From: Nemania diffusa
Taxonomy: Eukaryota > Ascomycota > Sordariomycetes > Xylariales > Xylariaceae
Length of the DNA: 64,000 bases
Direction of reading: 5' to 3'
Assembly (NCBI GenBank): GCA_038501195.1
Contig: JBBPUQ010000008.1
Coordinates: 3,668,501 to 3,732,500, forward strand
Shown here: positions 11,862-24,398 of the stretch, in pieces
Numbering within the stretch: the stretch's first letter is position 1
How the letters are laid out: each line of letters begins with the position of its first letter
Notes under the pieces: model-generated
What the model saw: only the letters and a program-made list of their open reading frames with translations
Databases searched by the model: none
What the model was told of the DNA's origin: nothing
Program-made: the position numbers and the translations under genes

Positions 11862-13793
11862 TGTAGGATGCTAAGTATGTAGTGAGGTCTTTTCTCTAAT
11901 GGAAAAATCTCGTGTTTAGTCTTGAGTAAACAGTGTAATAGGAAGTTCGTAAGGCATCCAGCCAAGTCGATGAATCTGAGTATCTATATAAGTACAATTG
12001 GAGACAAATTCACAATAGAGAAGGGCACCAATAGATTGGGATCAGTTTCGGATACTTTGACAATAACAACACAGGGGGCGTACGGCTGGGCATGAAGTTG
12101 GGATAATATACCAAAGGAGCCGGTGCTCACTTGCTCGGTAGGATTAGTCGGTTGGATGAACTTCAGTGATGCAATGCCATATGACAACCTTATGTACCTA
12201 CCTACCTACCAACCTACTGTAGCTTAAGGCGAGACAAAGCTGAAATGCGCCTGAGCCAGAGGTGTGTAGTATAGACAACGCATGGCGGAGGCGTCGACGG
12301 ACCAGCCGCCGTACCTCGGCTCAAGTAAATTAGGTACAAGTAATATGTTGGTTCAGGTTGTTTGAAAATACGGAGCGAGCCAATGATCTACTTGATTTTC
12401 TAAAATTAGCGACAGTGCGGCACTTATATATACTCAGTATGTAATTAACATGAAGGTATTTGTGGTCTTTTGCAATGACACAATGCAGTTTCGGCTTCTT
12501 TTGGTACTCTCTCTCTCTCTCTCTTTCTTCCCAGCAGTTGTGAGCGTCCAGCAGCTCCGACGGGGGTCTTTCTTCTCAAGACAGTGTACCAACAGCAGTA
12601 GTGAATCGTGAAAATGGCGCGTGGCAACATGGCGTCGTTAGGGCGCTTTTAAGGCTGTGGATTTTTAATTACATTAAATATTGGTTATAAGGCGGTATAG
12701 TGGGAAACGAATTGCTGTAAAAATATTACAAATGTAGGTATCGTTCATCGGAGCGATCGAGGCATAGTAAGATTCACACTTTGAATGAAAAGGACAGTAC
12801 CTAATAAGGATACACCCCATTACACTACAGAGCCAACAGGCAACTCGAATCGGCCTAATCATATCATGTCACATAAAAGCCTTGAAACACCGAATCAATA
12901 CAGCCATCGCTACAATCATCGCCTTTCTTTATTGCGTCCATCGTTGTTATCACTATCGTCAGATTATGCAATTACCTCACCGTAAGGTTGGTGGCTAGAG
13001 TCAAGGGAGGGTCCGGGTCGGTAGTTGTAAATAAGCACCTAAGGTTAGTAAGGGTACCTAGTGATTGGGTTTAGCGTTGAGGGGGTGGCTTCACCGTGAG
13101 CAGGCTACCTAGTAGGGCTTGAAATTCCACACCTCTAATTCTTGCCCATATTCATGTTCCGCACTGACTGTGCATGATAAGCCTAGGTCAGCCTATAACA
13201 CATCCCTGTAAATACTCCGTACCGATAAATCAATTCCAGTATTAGATTGTAGAGCAATAACGATCGACACAGGGGTCAGGCAAGGGTGCATATCTCTGAC
13301 CTTGAGCTTGCGTGTGGGCCATGACATTGCGAAATTCTACCTACCTACGTAGGTAGTACGAATAAGCATTCATGTAGGTACGCTGATTGAGGCATACTGG
13401 GATCAATACTATCTACTAGTCCACCAGTCCACCCGGATCACACACCTGTAGGCTGCATCCCCGAGTCTCACATCAGCTCCATGCGGCGTATGCTCCGCAT
13501 TTGTTTTTTGTGCCATATTCAATCTTGCTCGATTCGGCGGGACGAGGATCCGTGACCGTGATGCACCTTGCATGCGAGATCATCCCTCTGCGGCGCTGTC
13601 CTCTGTATTGTCACTCAAGATGGAGAGGTAAAATTATCATACTCGGCAAGTATTGATAAGGTAGCTCTCCCCAAGCCCCCTCGGGGGAGCTTGGATCTGT
13701 TTCCAGATCTCGTCCACGCGTCGTGGTCTTGGTTTGATAACTTGATCCCTGCTCAAAACTCGGTCACAATCTGATCAACAGGACGCCGACAAT
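11862..13793. other. Divergent intergenic region with short tandem TACC repeats and a (CT)n run
   Basis: A 1.9 kb region between the start of the MFS gene (-) and P450 A (+), so it should carry both promoters. It contains (TACC)n-like tracts near 12195-12213 and a palindromic ACCTACGTAGGT-type tract near 13338-13358, and a CT microsatellite at about 12508-12526. Small open frames here show no recognisable protein. Confidence 0.5.
13481..13500. promoter_or_regulatory. Perfect inverted CGG-N8-CCG element upstream of P450 A
   Basis: ATGCGG and CCGCAT are exact inverted halves separated by eight bases, about 300 bases before the P450 start. Binuclear zinc-cluster regulators bind paired CGG triplets, and a fungal-type regulator gene lies in the window, so this is a candidate operator. 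It is a motif match only. Confidence 0.3.
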
Positions 13794-15819
13794 ATGGCAC
13801 TCTCGGGGTATACCCTAATAACAGCCGCGCTGGCCTACCTCCTGTATGGTGTCGTGATTGTTATCTACCGCCTGTTCTTCCACACGCTAGCGAGATTTCC
13901 CGGTCCGAAGATAGCAGCTGCGACAGCGTGGTACGAAACCTATCATGACCTCAAGCCACCTGGGGGTCAGTTCATGAAGTTGATCAATGAGCTGCACGAT
14001 ATCTATGGTGAGACCTCACAGAAACCGGGAACAACAGAACCATAGTTGATGTATATCTTTAGGTCCTATCGTGAGAATAAGCCCTGAGGAGGTGCACATA
14101 CGCGACTCCAAATTCGTCGAAGTCTTATTTGCTGGACCAGGCCAGGCAAGCGCCTTTCGCTCCGCTTCAAGCACGTACACATCGGACTGACTCTCTCACG
14201 TCAGGGAAAACGTGACAAGCACGTCGCCGGTGCCCACGCAGCCGGTACACCACAAGGCGGTATGTGTCACGGGCAAGACAGGTTCGTCTCAGAATGAGGC
14301 GAGTACGTAGCTGACGATGAAATGAACAAGTCTTCGGAACCCAAGCCCACGATGTCCACCGTCGACGACGAGCCGCTCTCAACCCGCTCTTCTCCAAGAC
14401 GGGCGCGGCGGCGGCGGAAAGCATGATATACGACAAGGCCGATCTCCTAGTCCGCCGGGTCGACGAGCAGATCACCCGCGACGGGTTCTCGGACCTGCGC
14501 AAGGTGTTTGCGGCGCTCGCCGTCGACGTCGTGTCCGAGTACATCTCCGGACGGTCGGCCGGTTTGCTCGAAGACGAGGCCAAGACGACCCAGTGGCATG
14601 ACTCCATTAGGGTTCTAGCTTTCACGATCCCTGTGGTCAGACAGTTCAATTGGATCATGCCGTTGTCGATGGCTCTTCCCCGGTGGCTAATGAATCGACT
14701 TGCGCCCGAAATGGCGTTGGCCACGGGGGTACACGATGTAAGTATTGTGCTGTCTTGGTACCCTAGAGGATTCTTCTTCTCATAATTGTCAAAGGAAAGG
14801 GAGGCCGAAGCCCGTATGGCCATTCAATTGCACGCGCAGGACGCATCGACGCAGAAATCATCGGATTACCGAGCTGCCCCGCTGCACCATCTGGCCGTGT
14901 ACCGCACACTACTGTCGAACGACGTTTTGCCCCCCTCGGAGAAAGAATACAACCGCATGTCACATGAAGCCGTCACCATCTTGGCAGCGGGCGGAGAGAC
15001 GACGACGAGCGCCTTGACAGCCGCGGTGTACTTTGTCTACAGTGACAAGGAGACGATTTTGCCCAAGTTGCTAGCGGAATTAGGGTCTATAATAAACGAC
15101 GAGAACCCGAGACCGCCTATTTCGAAGCTTGAGAAGCTTCCGTATTTGGTACGTTTCATGTTGATGTCAGTTATGCTTGCGCTCGTCGTGTTGACTTGAG
15201 TAATCTCAGACTGCTGTGATCAAGGAGACGTTGCGCATCACGACTCTTACGGGACGATTGACTCGAGTCGCCCCGGAGGATACCCTCACGTATAGGAAAT
15301 GGTCAATACCGGCAGGGGTGAGTCCACATCATAAGCCCGTGATGACGGAAGCCAAGGAACACTTATTTCTGACCATGTTAGACTGCAATCGGCATGAATC
15401 TCCGCGATGTCTCCCTAGACCCGGAGATCTTCCCCGAACCCACTAAATTTGATCCCGAGAGGTGGCTCCCCGGAAACCCGAACCTTGACCTGTGCAACCG
15501 GTACTACATGCCGTTCAGCAGAGGGACTCGGTCGTGTGTAGGACTAAAGTGAGTCAATCATCTCATAGCATATCATATACATACACAAATGTCAGACGGT
15601 TAGGATGAACGGGAGAGTATCGACTAACAACCGACCAACAGCGTCGCATATGCTGAACTATACATTGTACTGGCGACACTTTTCCGCGCCCTGGATTTCG
15701 ACTTACATGACACCGTGAGGGAGAGGGATGTGGATTTCGTTCGGGACTTCTTTGTCGGGGAGACGTCTGCTGATTCAAGGGGTGTGCGGGTAAAGTACGG
15801 CTCTTCGCGAACTATATGA
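13794..15819 (+). CDS. Cytochrome P450 A (trichodiene-oxygenase-like)
   Basis: Eight exons (13794-14007, 14063-14145, 14205-14259, 14331-14737, 14795-15148, 15210-15317, 15382-15548, 15642-15819) join in phase to about 521 residues. An N-terminal membrane anchor ([18 protein letters not shown]) is followed by RFPGPK, the I-helix [10 protein letters not shown], the ExxR motif in [13 protein letters not shown], and the heme loop [13 protein letters not shown] with Cys459 as iron ligand. The start is the first ATG before the anchor. The second intron appears to use a GC donor (GCAAGC at 14146); the GKRDK..GTPQ region is only in frame with this join. The protein resembles the fungal CYP58/trichodiene-oxygenase group, ER-bound enzymes that hydroxylate or epoxidise terpenoid and aromatic scaffolds. 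Its substrate here is unknown. Confidence 0.87.
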
Positions 15820-16543
15820 AGAGGAATAATTACCCAAGGAAGCCCACGATGGAGCTGTATAAGGGGCGGACTAGAACTGTTCCCGTCCGTAGTTGTGGGG
15901 TTGGGATGTTAAATGATTGAATAAGAGGGGAGCAACTCGAAAGCCAATTGATGCAGAGGTTTGCGTCGCACTGCCTGAAAAGTGATCCTAGTGCGGGTAG
16001 CTTGAACCCTGTTCAAAAAGTTGTCCAGGAAAGGCAGCCAAGACTGCTAAGGCCTTTTTTCATTGGATGCATACCTAGACCTTGTTCAATAGCTCTGCTA
16101 CATTAATTTTTAGCCTAGTGTGTATTCCCTAAACACCTAGACGGGGTTCTACCTATGTAGGTAGTACATAGTACGCTACAAACACAAGGTCGGAACTCGA
16201 CCCACCGTATTAGATACACCATCTTCCTACACAACCACACTACTTGGAAGTCTTCTCAACCACCGAATCTTCAGTCAGAAGCCCCCGTAAGCAGGATAGG
16301 TATATCCCCTAGGGATTTCCTTACAGCTATGAAGCTTGGGGGACCCCGTAAGCAGCGGAGTGACTTGTGGTAAGCATATAGAACCCCTGCCAACCACCGG
16401 TAGGTATAAGATGGCCCGTCTGCAATGACACATCTTCGGCGCTGGCCCATCGTCCTTCTCTCATCACACCCATTTCGCGACAAGTTGGGTTGCACCATCT
16501 TTTAGGTTCAGCGTGCGTCTCGGGGAGACTCACATTGCCAACA
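15820..16543. other. Intergenic, no gene recognised
   Basis: Spacer between P450 A and the acyltransferase, presumably holding the latter's promoter. A short CTACCTATGTAGGTAGTA palindromic tract lies near 16150. Confidence 0.5.
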
Positions 16544-18037
16544 ATGCCGAGTCCAAAGGTCCACGTCCCTTTGGGGGTTCTCGACCATTTTCTTCCTCCT
16601 CATTACCTGCCCATGAGCTGGTATCTCCCATTGAAGGAAGATGTATCAGCCGAAGAAGCCTTCGCTGCTCTAGAGGCTGGCCTGCGTCAAGCATTCAAAC
16701 AAGTACCCTGGCTGAGCGGCAAAATCTACAAGCAACGCCCAACGACTCAGGGATGGCGTCCCGGCCAGCTGGAGATCAGGTACGATCAGGCAATCCTCGC
16801 GGATGATGGCGCACCAGTGCCGCATTTCAGGGCCAAGATATTACCGCTTACCGATGACTCGATGAGTTACGAAGACATCCGGGAGAGCGGTTACCCTATG
16901 GACGCCATCGCCGATGAGGACATCTTCTGGGGCGAGTTCCTCACGGTGCCCGAAGAAGACGAAGGAGCCGAGTGCTTCCGAGCCCAGGCCAACTTCATTC
17001 CCGGAGCGATTATACTGTGCGGTGCATGCCACCACAATGCCTGCGACGGCATAGCCGCGTTTGACGTTTGGAGGTTATGGGCAGCTAATTGTGACGCCCT
17101 GCAGTCTAACACCGTTCCCGGGGTGCCCGATCCGCTGAGTTCGGATCGCAGTCTCGTCGAGCGCATCTGGGCCGAGGAGAGCAACGGCTCAATGGTGAAT
17201 AAGAGTGATGCGAACTTGACTGCATACAGCTTGCTAGACATGAAGCCCCCCAACTCACCCGAAGAGGCCCTGAGTGCGCCGGCTAGGCCATCGCAGCCGT
17301 TCCCGAAAGAGCCCATGCAGTCAGCCGTCTTCTACATCTCATCCGAGAACTTTAGCGCGCTGCACAAGCGTTGTGTGGATGAGGCAGGCGCCGCAACGCA
17401 CATTTCGGGCAACGACAGCATGACGGCGCTCATCTGGCGTAGCGCGCTCAAGGCGAGACATGCGGCCGCTATCGCTGCTGGTCGCGCAAGCGAGTCCGAG
17501 GACGCCGAGGCGCATCTTCAATTGACGCTGGACGGGCGACCGGACATCTCAGCCAAGGGTACCATGCCGTTCGTCTACATGGGCAACCTGGTCTTCTGGA
17601 ACCGGTGCGCAATGCCGCTATCAAAACTCACGGCGCCGGAAACCAGCATCGCGAAGGTGGCACTGTTCATTCGGACAGTAGCCGAAGCGGCCACGGCACA
17701 GACCATGCTGGACGCCTACGGACTGGCGCGTCGCCTGGAGAACCTCGGGAGACTGCAACTCACAATCCCATCGCCTCTAGACTACGACATGATTCTTTCT
17801 TCCCTGATTACGTTACGCACCGACGATATCAAATGGGGCGGGCGCGTCTTCGCCAAAGGCGGCAAGCCTGACGCGCTTCGACCCCTCTTTGATGCCATCA
17901 ACACAGCCGGACGCCTATGCTTCCCGATGCCGCGCAAGGTCGGTGGAGGCGTCGAGATTGTGCTGAACCTGTACCAGGATGAATTGGATCTGTTGCTTGA
18001 GGATGACGAGTTTGGCGAGTACGCGGTGTATATGTGA
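16544..18037 (+). CDS. BAHD-type acyltransferase (trichothecene 3-O-acetyltransferase-like)
   Basis: Intronless gene of 497 residues; the start is the first ATG (16544) just before the conserved N-terminal PLGVLDHFLPPHYLPMSWYLPL segment of fungal BAHD enzymes. The catalytic HxxxD motif is HNACD at residues 164-168 (preceded by CH and followed by G). The second structural motif, DFGWG in plant members, appears as DIKWGG in the C-terminal third. Members transfer an acyl group from acyl-CoA to an alcohol or amine. In HR-PKS clusters such enzymes can also off-load the ACP-bound chain, and the PKS here has no release domain, so this gene is a plausible release or esterification partner (inference). 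The reading frame is complete and composition is like the neighbours. Confidence 0.88.
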   Translation: MPSPKVHVPLGVLDHFLPPHYLPMSWYLPLKEDVSAEEAFAALEAGLRQAFKQVPWLSGKIYKQRPTTQGWRPGQLEIRYDQAILADDGAPVPHFRAKILPLTDDSMSYEDIRESGYPMDAIADEDIFWGEFLTVPEEDEGAECFRAQANFIPGAIILCGACHHNACDGIAAFDVWRLWAANCDALQSNTVPGVPDPLSSDRSLVERIWAEESNGSMVNKSDANLTAYSLLDMKPPNSPEEALSAPARPSQPFPKEPMQSAVFYISSENFSALHKRCVDEAGAATHISGNDSMTALIWRSALKARHAAAIAAGRASESEDAEAHLQLTLDGRPDISAKGTMPFVYMGNLVFWNRCAMPLSKLTAPETSIAKVALFIRTVAEAATAQTMLDAYGLARRLENLGRLQLTIPSPLDYDMILSSLITLRTDDIKWGGRVFAKGGKPDALRPLFDAINTAGRLCFPMPRKVGGGVEIVLNLYQDELDLLLEDDEFGEYAVYM

Positions 18038-19006
18038 AGACAACACACGCACGTGAGTACATGTATGTACTTCTAGAATCTAGGCCCTCGCGATAGGACA
18101 ATGAGAATAGACTTTGCCCATGCGGAAGCACTAGGTCCACCCGCTGGCAGTGTTGGGAGCGCAGCAGACACCTACAGCACGAGTTCTACAATAGCGCAAT
18201 GCTCCAGAACAACGAATGATGATCCGGGATGTTTCTTCTCGTATGGCCTTTTTTGTTCATCACAATCCGTCAAGAAATTTCAAAAGATTTCAAACCATCA
18301 TTTACCCACATAATAAGTACTTCCCTTAATTACCTTCACATGGTGCTCTGAAGACGGACGCGACTTCCCTACCCTACGTTAGAGGGATCTGTTGCAATCA
18401 ACGATTTCTACATGCCGCGTACTTAGTATTGAATGAGTATGACTATAATCTGTGTAATCTGTGTGTTCCTCCGTACGTTATCGCCATTGGACCATTTTCA
18501 TACAAAATGTGTGCCAAGTCTCCGACACCGCGAAATCCGTGCCGAATTTCTCCGAGGCTTGATTTCCGCAAGCGCCGCAATCTCCGTGATTTCCAAGATC
18601 TCGGCAGCACCCGCGCAGACGCGCACGGACCAAAAGTTGGCTAAGGCTATAAGGCTTAAATTCCCCGAGGTGCCCCATCTTAACCCCGGCAACCTAGTAT
18701 ATCCGAGCGTCTTTAGAGGGCCAACTATGACCTAGACCTAATCGCTAGACTCTGCCCCTGACGGCCTGGACAGGCATTTTGCATCGACGTGAAGCCCAAG
18801 GAAGTTGAGCGCAGAGTACGTCAACTTGTACTTCAATCTTCGCAGACCAGGATTTCGACTCTCACGGGCTTCATAGCCGAAGCAGTCACACTTGGCATCA
18901 TGTCACCCAGAACAGAACTAAGTCCATGCATTTGATTTTCAAATTGTAAGAAAGCTGGTTCCTGTGTTTATCCTAAATTTAAGGTGCACTCAAGACTCTG
19001 AAGTGT
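18038..19006. other. Convergent intergenic region, no gene recognised
   Basis: Lies between the 3' ends of the acyltransferase (+) and the SDR (-). Small open frames around 18430-18735 have no recognisable domain. Confidence 0.5.
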
Positions 19007-20008
19007 CTATACCCACTTCTTGTCACCGTTGTGTGAGACGAACGCGCCAGCAGAGCCATTCTCGATGCTGGCCTTCTCCCAGGTCGCCCGAACACACTTG
19101 ACAGACTCCTCGGTAGAGATGGGTCCCTTGAAGTGAGGTGCGTAAGCGACGAGCTTCTGAATGAAGCCGCCCATGCCTTTCATCTGCTCGGGTGAAACTG
19201 CGGGCGAGGTGTCAGTAGGGCTCTGTCGAAAGACAAAAGGCGATGGGGGACACATACTATTCTTATAACGGCCGACCTCGACCAGCCCAGGACTGATGCT
19301 CATAAACAGGATACCCTCGGGCTTATATTGGGTGCTAAACTTGGCGACGACGAGGTTCATCTGGGCCTTGGAGGCGGCATACAGTGCACCACCAGTGTTG
19401 TCAATCTCGTTGGTGAAGTCGACGTCACCAACACCAGAGGATATGGTGATGACCTTCTTGGCCTTGCCCTTCTTGACTAGGTGGATGAGAAGGTTGAAGA
19501 GATGGATGTTGCCAAGGACATTGATCTTCAGGAGCTCAATGGCACCAGCTTCCAGCACCTCGGGCTTGTCGGCCCTGTCAAACACGGTTCGTCAATAGAT
19601 GAGTAAAGCAAATCACAAAGGAACTGGAACCTACAGGGCACCAATGGGTCCAAAGGCGTCAAACTCGGAGACAAGACCTCCGTTAGCAACGATATAGTCG
19701 ATACCACGGCTGCCGACGATAGACTCGACTTCGGCAGCGGCTTTCTTCAGTGACGCGTAGCTGGCGAGGTCTCCCTCGACAATGTGGATGTTGGAGCGAC
19801 CGCTAAGCTCGCTCTTGACTCTATCCACGGTGGCAGGCTTGTTACGGACTATGCCGACCAACAAGTCTGCGGGATTCTCCGAGAGCTGCTTTAGGAACTC
19901 CCACTACACACCGTTCATTTAGTGGAATTGAGCCTTGGCGCGGACCGGCGAAGGACGCTAACTTACCCCGATACCCCGAGAGACTCCGGTGACAACGTAT
20001 ACAGACAT
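19007..20008 (-). CDS. Short-chain dehydrogenase/reductase (classical SDR)
   Basis: Four exons (19967-20008, 19635-19903, 19258-19574, 19007-19197) join in phase to about 272 residues. The first exon encodes only MSVYVVTGVSRGIG, giving the TGxxxGxG cofactor motif at the extreme N-terminus. Next come VEGDLAS, the NNAG-like motif degenerated to VANGGL, the catalytic Ser in TISSGVG and the catalytic YAASK, followed by SISPGLVEVG. Length and motifs fit the fungal NAD(P)H ketoreductases of the norsolorinate-reductase/versicolorin-reductase type. It is read opposite to the acyltransferase and P450s. In a polyketide pathway it would reduce a ketone or oxidise an alcohol; the substrate cannot be told. 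Confidence 0.87.
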
Positions 20009-21350
20009 GGCTAGCTGGTAGGGGAGTATTTATCGGGTAAGGTAAGAGTACTGGGTGTTGATAGGTAGCAAGATGGAGAAGATGGGTAGGTATTGGGGGG
20101 TACAGGCATATGACAGGGAAAACCTCATAGCAGGCGTCAGTATTCCTTTTAGTGTGTTTAATAGTCAAGTCGTGCTTAATAATGCAAAGAGTTTCCTTGT
20201 GTGTTGGGATTGATTGTTAAGCACAATTTGATGGTCTTGCAATCCAGCCGGACCCAAACGCCTGGGATATGGCAGCCTGCGTGCGGGGGGACGTGAAGGA
20301 GCCCAGGAATACTTTGCCTTCGTGGCGACCGGCATCCTCCCCCTCACTTTTTCGTGCCTGTAGCGGACTTTTGCGACGAATCGAGTTGGAGATCGATAGG
20401 CAGAACCAAATCATGGGAGGCAAGGGAGGGGAGAGGCTGTGCGCGGCTCCCTACGTGAAAGCGACAGGGGCTGTCAAAGTTGTCGTCTTAAGAAAACGAG
20501 CGTCGTACTGCATGAGACATGGTGCAACATGACGTAGATTTATAATAAAGATAGTGTAGGTGTTTCAGCCTGCTCTTCAAAATAGGGTAGACTTGCCTGC
20601 TGATTGGGTAACAAGCAGGGGAAATTCGAGTGAATCCGTATCCCTGCAGTCGCTCTAAGCCTTTTGCGGCATCATAATGACAATTTAGAGAGCACGAATT
20701 CTTTCCGAGACAACTGACGAGAGCATGCGTAGTACCTAAGGTGCCTAACAGTTGCAATTAGCGATTGGTTGTTGGGTGGCTTATCTCAGACGGTCACTAG
20801 GTGTCCGACTTCTGCTCTACGGAGACTACCTGATATGGTAAAGTGGAGCTAAATACCCGGTACTCTCACTGCGTGAGGTGGGGCGCTTGGCGCCGCTGCA
20901 TTAGGACTAATGGCTGCTGTGGTCACCGTCTGAATAGTACGTACCACCTAGGTCTTCTGTGGTGATGCGCTTGGGATTATGCGACTAAGCACATAAGTCA
21001 TAACTTGGGAAATTTCACTTCCTTCGCCGCTGATCCGCTGCATACACGATCCAAGCTGTTAGTCTCACGCCCGGTCTAGGACTTTGAGCGCCGGCTTCGT
21101 TATCGTTGATCGTCCAACTTGCGACGGAAAGGTACAGACAAGTCAGGCTGCTGACAGTCCAAGGATGATTCGACAAGAACTTGTAGCTATCGGCCCGCGC
21201 ATCTCTCTCCCACTGCCTCGAAGATGGCATTATAGTCAAGTTACGCATATAGCATCAGTCGGCACGATGCAAACCACACACACCATACCGATCACACCTT
21301 GACCCTAGGCCTTAGGAATCTCTTCTTTCTCTCTGCCCATCTCGCCCAAC
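20009..21350. other. Divergent intergenic region, no gene recognised
   Basis: A 1.3 kb spacer that should hold the promoters of the SDR (-) and P450 B (+). No clear coding exon was found on either strand. Confidence 0.5.
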
Positions 21351-23183
21351 ATGGCTGTCGATATGTACTTCTTCCAGAGCCTGTACTACCCTACCCTGGG
21401 GGTCTTTGCCTCTCTGTCCGTCGCCTTTCTAGCTCTCTCCTGGCTCTTGAAGCCATCTGACTTGAAGTGGTTGCCGGGGTCAAGAAGATGGTCGATGCCC
21501 CGGGGGCCATCAGGGTTGCCGGTCCTGGGAAACCTGCTGCAGATGATGAGAGCTCGCCGTGGAGGAGCCACTGCATTCAATCAGTGGGTGAGTGTAGAAG
21601 AGAAGAAGTCCAATACTATCAGATCACGACGGGTTTCTAATTTTGATCTATCTAGCTTGCATCTCTGATCCCATATGGTGACATGGCGACGCTACATATG
21701 GGGTCTAGGACTTGGGTAGTGCTCAACACTGACCGAGCTGTCAATGAAATTATTGCCAAACAAGGGAGAATCACGAACGAGAGGCCTGATATGCCCATCG
21801 CGAGTGATCTGGTGAGTAATGGAAAGCGTACTGGTAAGCTTTACCTTTGAAGTCATGTTCCCACTTCACCAATCTTCTCGGAATACTCATTTTATTTCCC
21901 TCGAGTCGTAGTTACTGAATCGCCCGCGTGATGTAGTGATCCGGCAAGAGAAAGAATGGCGTGAGGGACGCCGCGTCATGCACCAGCTGCTTAGTGGCTC
22001 TAATCTCAAGGTCTACGCCGGCATGCAGGAGCTCGAAAGCGTAGATATGTTGCGTCGATACCTTCGGCAGCCCGACTTGTGGTACGCCCACAACTTCCGG
22101 TATGCCACTTCCGTGCTTTACCGTATCGTCATGGGATACCCTTTGCGCAAAACAAAGGCACAGCTCGACGATTATCAGAGAGTAACAATCGAATTCGTTT
22201 CGACTATTAACAAGAGCTACGTGGACTTTTTTCCTCTGTTTAGCAAGCTGCCTTATGCCTTACAAACATGGCGAGAGGCCTGGGCTAAGGTTGGTGCGTT
22301 CCATCGCCGCGTCTTCCAGGACTGGTGGGATCCCATCCGTACCGCTGTGGTTCAGGGAGAAGCGCCGCCCTCGTTTGTTCGCGATGTCCTCCTCCATCCG
22401 GACACACGTTACGGTGGAGACGACGAAGAAGCCATGTACCTAGCTACTTCTGTCATGGCAGCAGGCGGCGATAATACTCGCATGACTATAAATGTTTTTA
22501 TTATGGCTATGATTACAAACCTAGAAGCGCAGGTACGGGCACGCGAAGAAGTCGATCGCGTATGTACGAGCGCCGATGGTCAGTCACTGAGGCTTCCCAC
22601 GATGTCTGATATGCCCGAGATGCCGTACGTAAACGCCATGATCAAGGAGGTTTTGCGGTGGCGGCCCACAGTGCCTATTGTTCCGCCTCATCAACTCACT
22701 GAAGATTTGGAGTTTGATGGGTACTTTATCCCTGCTGGCACATGCTTCCTTATCAACTCTATAGGGCTATCGAGCGAATTTCCCAATGCCCACAAGTTCC
22801 AGCCGGAGAGATGGATGCAGAGTTCAGCGCCCGGGGCTGACAAGATCCCCAACTTCTGGGGCTTCGGAGGCGGACGACGGATCTGCGTTGGTTGGAAGGT
22901 TGCAGAGCAAGCTCTGTTCATCGCATTTTCTCGTTTGGTTTACTGTTTCGAGTTAAGCCCGGTGAGTCCACTTCTATGACATTATACCTTGATGTCTACA
23001 TTGCGGATCGCTAATACATGACACACACAGGACGGGCCCGTCGATAACACTAGTTTGAATCACCAGACACTTAATATGCCATTCCCGGTCAAGGCTAGAG
23101 TCCGAAGCCCCGGTCACGCAGCGCTCATTGAGGGTGAAGCTGTCAAGTATGAAGCTTCCTTCTCTGAGTTCGGAGTCAAATAA
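21351..23183 (+). CDS. Cytochrome P450 B (O-methylsterigmatocystin-oxidoreductase-like)
   Basis: Four exons (21351-21587, 21656-21811, 21912-22961, 23031-23183) join in phase to about 531 residues. The N-terminal anchor (FASLSVAFLALSWLL) is followed by the proline hinge GPSGLPVLGN, the I-helix MAAGGDNTR, ExxR in KEVLRWRP, PERW, and the heme loop FGGGRRICVG with Cys456. The AGGDNT I-helix and FGxGRRICxG loop fit the OrdA/CYP-type fungal P450s that act on polyketides and aromatic compounds. The C-terminal exon is recovered after a GTGAGT..ACAG intron and ends in EFGVK. It lies between the SDR and PAL genes. Possible jobs are ring hydroxylation of a phenylpropanoid or polyketide intermediate (inference). 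Confidence 0.9.
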
Positions 23184-24398
23184 GTAAAAATGACATGACA
23201 AACTTTGCAGACAGAGAATGAAACAAAGAAACTCAATAGTAGGCAAGATCAATGCGTACTCGATGAAGTTGGCGTTTTCAATTGATACATACCTATCCAT
23301 CGTCTTGATCATCACCCCTGACAGACGATCATACAAATTAGGATAGTCGAGTTCAAATTCATTGCTACTGTAATCTTTCTCTGTAATCAACTATTGCGTC
23401 TTTCATGCCCGTGATGCACGAGAATGAGTACTTTGTACACTTTGACATAGAAGCTGGCATGTGACGTGACAGCCAGAACATTGAGCAACACCAGATGAAC
23501 CGACTTAATGTTTTGATGACTCAGCCACCATACGACGTAACTGCATTTTCCCGGTCTCAAGAAACATTTGCCACATGTCCTTTTGTAAATACACCATGGC
23601 ATTGAGATAACCAGCCTCTTATCTATTTCCTCTAATTGCATTGGTCGGCACTAGATAGTGAGGCTCAGAAATACAAATCAGCTCTCTCAGTTGCCATCTG
23701 GTGTTCCCGTCATCTCACGTGCATAGGTCCACAACCCAATAGACTTGCATGGATATTACGCAGTAGCAACCAGGCTCGAATACAGGGCTGAAGTACCGAT
23801 ACAAGCTATCGCTAGATCTGGGGCATTTTCAGGATAATAATCCTTTCAGTTGCCACGCGGTGCTGACGGCATCTCATTCGTATAGTAAGTCCCTGACTGT
23901 GTTTCACCTTCTAACCCACGTACCGCGCCGCCCAGATGCATGCATAGTCTATCTAGTTTATTCATCCTTGCATTGCGGAGGCGAAGCCGTAAGGCATGCG
24001 GCCGGATCTTGTAATAGCACACCGCCAAACAGATCCTTAGATCTTCTTGATATCTTGCCAGTCCTATCATGGGACGTGCATTGCTGCACTGACCCAAGGT
24101 CCAAGATAGCGAAGATAGTGTTGTGCCATACCGGGTTGAGCATACCGATGCAGGGCCCCAGCCTTGTTGCTGTGAATGGCAACTCTGGACTGAGCATGAT
24201 GACAGTCACTGGTAAGGGGGCATACGTAGAGCATCCTCATAAGAACGATACAATGCCGTCCTCAAGTGCCGTCTTCACATGCCGCTGTCCGAGTAAACAA
24301 GGGTACCCGACTAGGAGACGACACATCATTCGATTCAATCTCTCGCCGCGTTCAGTAACTAATCTCTGGTTGTGGACGTTACACTTGTTACGTCAAAC
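23184..24398. other. Intergenic upstream of the ammonia-lyase gene
   Basis: A 1.2 kb spacer between P450 B and PAL. Open frames on both strands around 23850-24470 overlap the PAL start out of frame and show no domain; nothing else is recognised. Confidence 0.5.

Noticed and set aside
12508..12526. CT microsatellite
   Set aside because: Simple repeat in a spacer with no evident function.
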